In this document: piece by piece, positions 5,504-5,579 of the stretch
Position numbering within the stretch: the first letter of the stretch is position 1
Layout of the letters: each line of letters begins with the position of its first letter
Assembly (NCBI GenBank): GCA_019057735.1
Contig: JAHLWV010000161.1
Location: 1 to 5,579 of the forward strand
Direction: 5' to 3'
DNA length: 5,579 bases
Origin: Promethearchaeota archaeon
Lineage (GTDB): Archaea > Asgardarchaeota > Lokiarchaeia > Sigynarchaeales > SOKP01
Position numbers and translations under genes: made by a program
Notes under the pieces: generated by a model
Database searches by the model: none
The model's input: the letters and a program-made list of their open reading frames with translations, nothing else
Told to the model about the DNA's origin: nothing

Positions 5504-5579
5504 ATGACGAATCCATATATTATTAACAATAAGATTACAAATGCGTTTGTCGAAGCATATTCAAAATCGATCTATCGCA
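5504..5579 (+). CDS. ftr: N-terminus of a probable formylmethanofuran:tetrahydromethanopterin formyltransferase (partial, runs off the window)
   Basis: Only the first 25 codons are present, and the frame is open to the edge. Residues 6-25 (IINNKITNAFVEAYSKSIYR) align with the usual Ftr N-terminus, which runs approximately IING-x-x-I-x-D-T-F/Y-A-E-A-F and then reaches an Arg. One gap is needed. Shared positions include IIN, the following Ile, Phe, Glu-Ala, an aromatic and the Arg. Ftr moves the formyl group between methanofuran and tetrahydromethanopterin in archaeal C1 metabolism and in methylotrophic bacteria. The comparison is from memory of the family and rests on about twenty residues, so the name is tentative. 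An in-frame TGA at 5480-5482 and the lack of any earlier ATG in the frame fix the start at 5504. GGAG at 5499-5502 is too close to be a normal ribosome site, and a short leader is likely. Confidence 0.5.
   Translation, partial: MTNPYIINNKITNAFVEAYSKSIYR

Noticed and set aside
5491..5526. Alternative ATG upstream of the right-edge gene
   Set aside because: It is in another frame and reaches a TAA after eleven codons.
1..5579. CRISPR array, insertion sequence or attachment site
   Set aside because: I saw no regularly spaced direct repeats, no transposase-like protein, and no terminal inverted repeats flanked by target duplications.

Overview
The window is strongly A+T-rich and carries five complete genes plus the first 25 codons of a sixth at the right edge. 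It looks archaeal. Intergenic regions show TATA-like boxes upstream of starts, most starts lack a strong Shine-Dalgarno, and the proteins are rich in Lys, Glu and Ile. The style is archaeal too: a multi-membrane protein with an N-terminal zinc ribbon, a multi-winged-helix regulator, and a probable tetrahydromethanopterin-linked formyltransferase at the edge. I favour an archaeon, possibly an Asgard-type lineage. No single gene here proves that, and the lineage call is an inference.

Layout from left to right: (1) 40-1104 (+), a membrane protein joining an ECF-transporter S-component-like N-terminal half to a DUF2085 C-terminal half. (2) 1131-1631 (+), a very short alpha/beta hydrolase, 26 bp downstream and probably co-transcribed. 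(3) A 313-bp gap with a hairpin/T-tract terminator candidate and a long-range inverted repeat enclosing a second hairpin/T-tract. (4) 1945-3495 (+), a zinc-ribbon, multi-TM protein with a charged linker and a C-terminal helical repeat domain. (5) 3521-4426 (+), a multi-winged-helix DNA-binding protein, 25 bp downstream. (6) 4440-5324 (-), an NP-I nucleoside phosphorylase, convergent with gene 5 and separated from it by 13 bp. (7) 5504 to the window end (+), the N-terminus of a protein resembling formylmethanofuran:tetrahydromethanopterin formyltransferase (Ftr), divergent from the phosphorylase.

On function, genes 1-2 may be a two-gene unit for import or membrane handling of a small molecule plus ester/amide hydrolysis; the substrate is unknown. 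Genes 4-5 are the least explained part. A membrane protein with a cytosolic-type zinc ribbon and a large soluble helical tail is paired with a DNA-binding protein, an arrangement that would suit a membrane-to-DNA signalling pair without a kinase. That is a hypothesis from gene adjacency and architecture only. The last two genes belong to ordinary metabolism: nucleoside salvage and, if the tentative call is right, the archaeal C1 / Wood-Ljungdahl branch. I saw no tRNA, rRNA, CRISPR array, insertion sequence or prophage feature.
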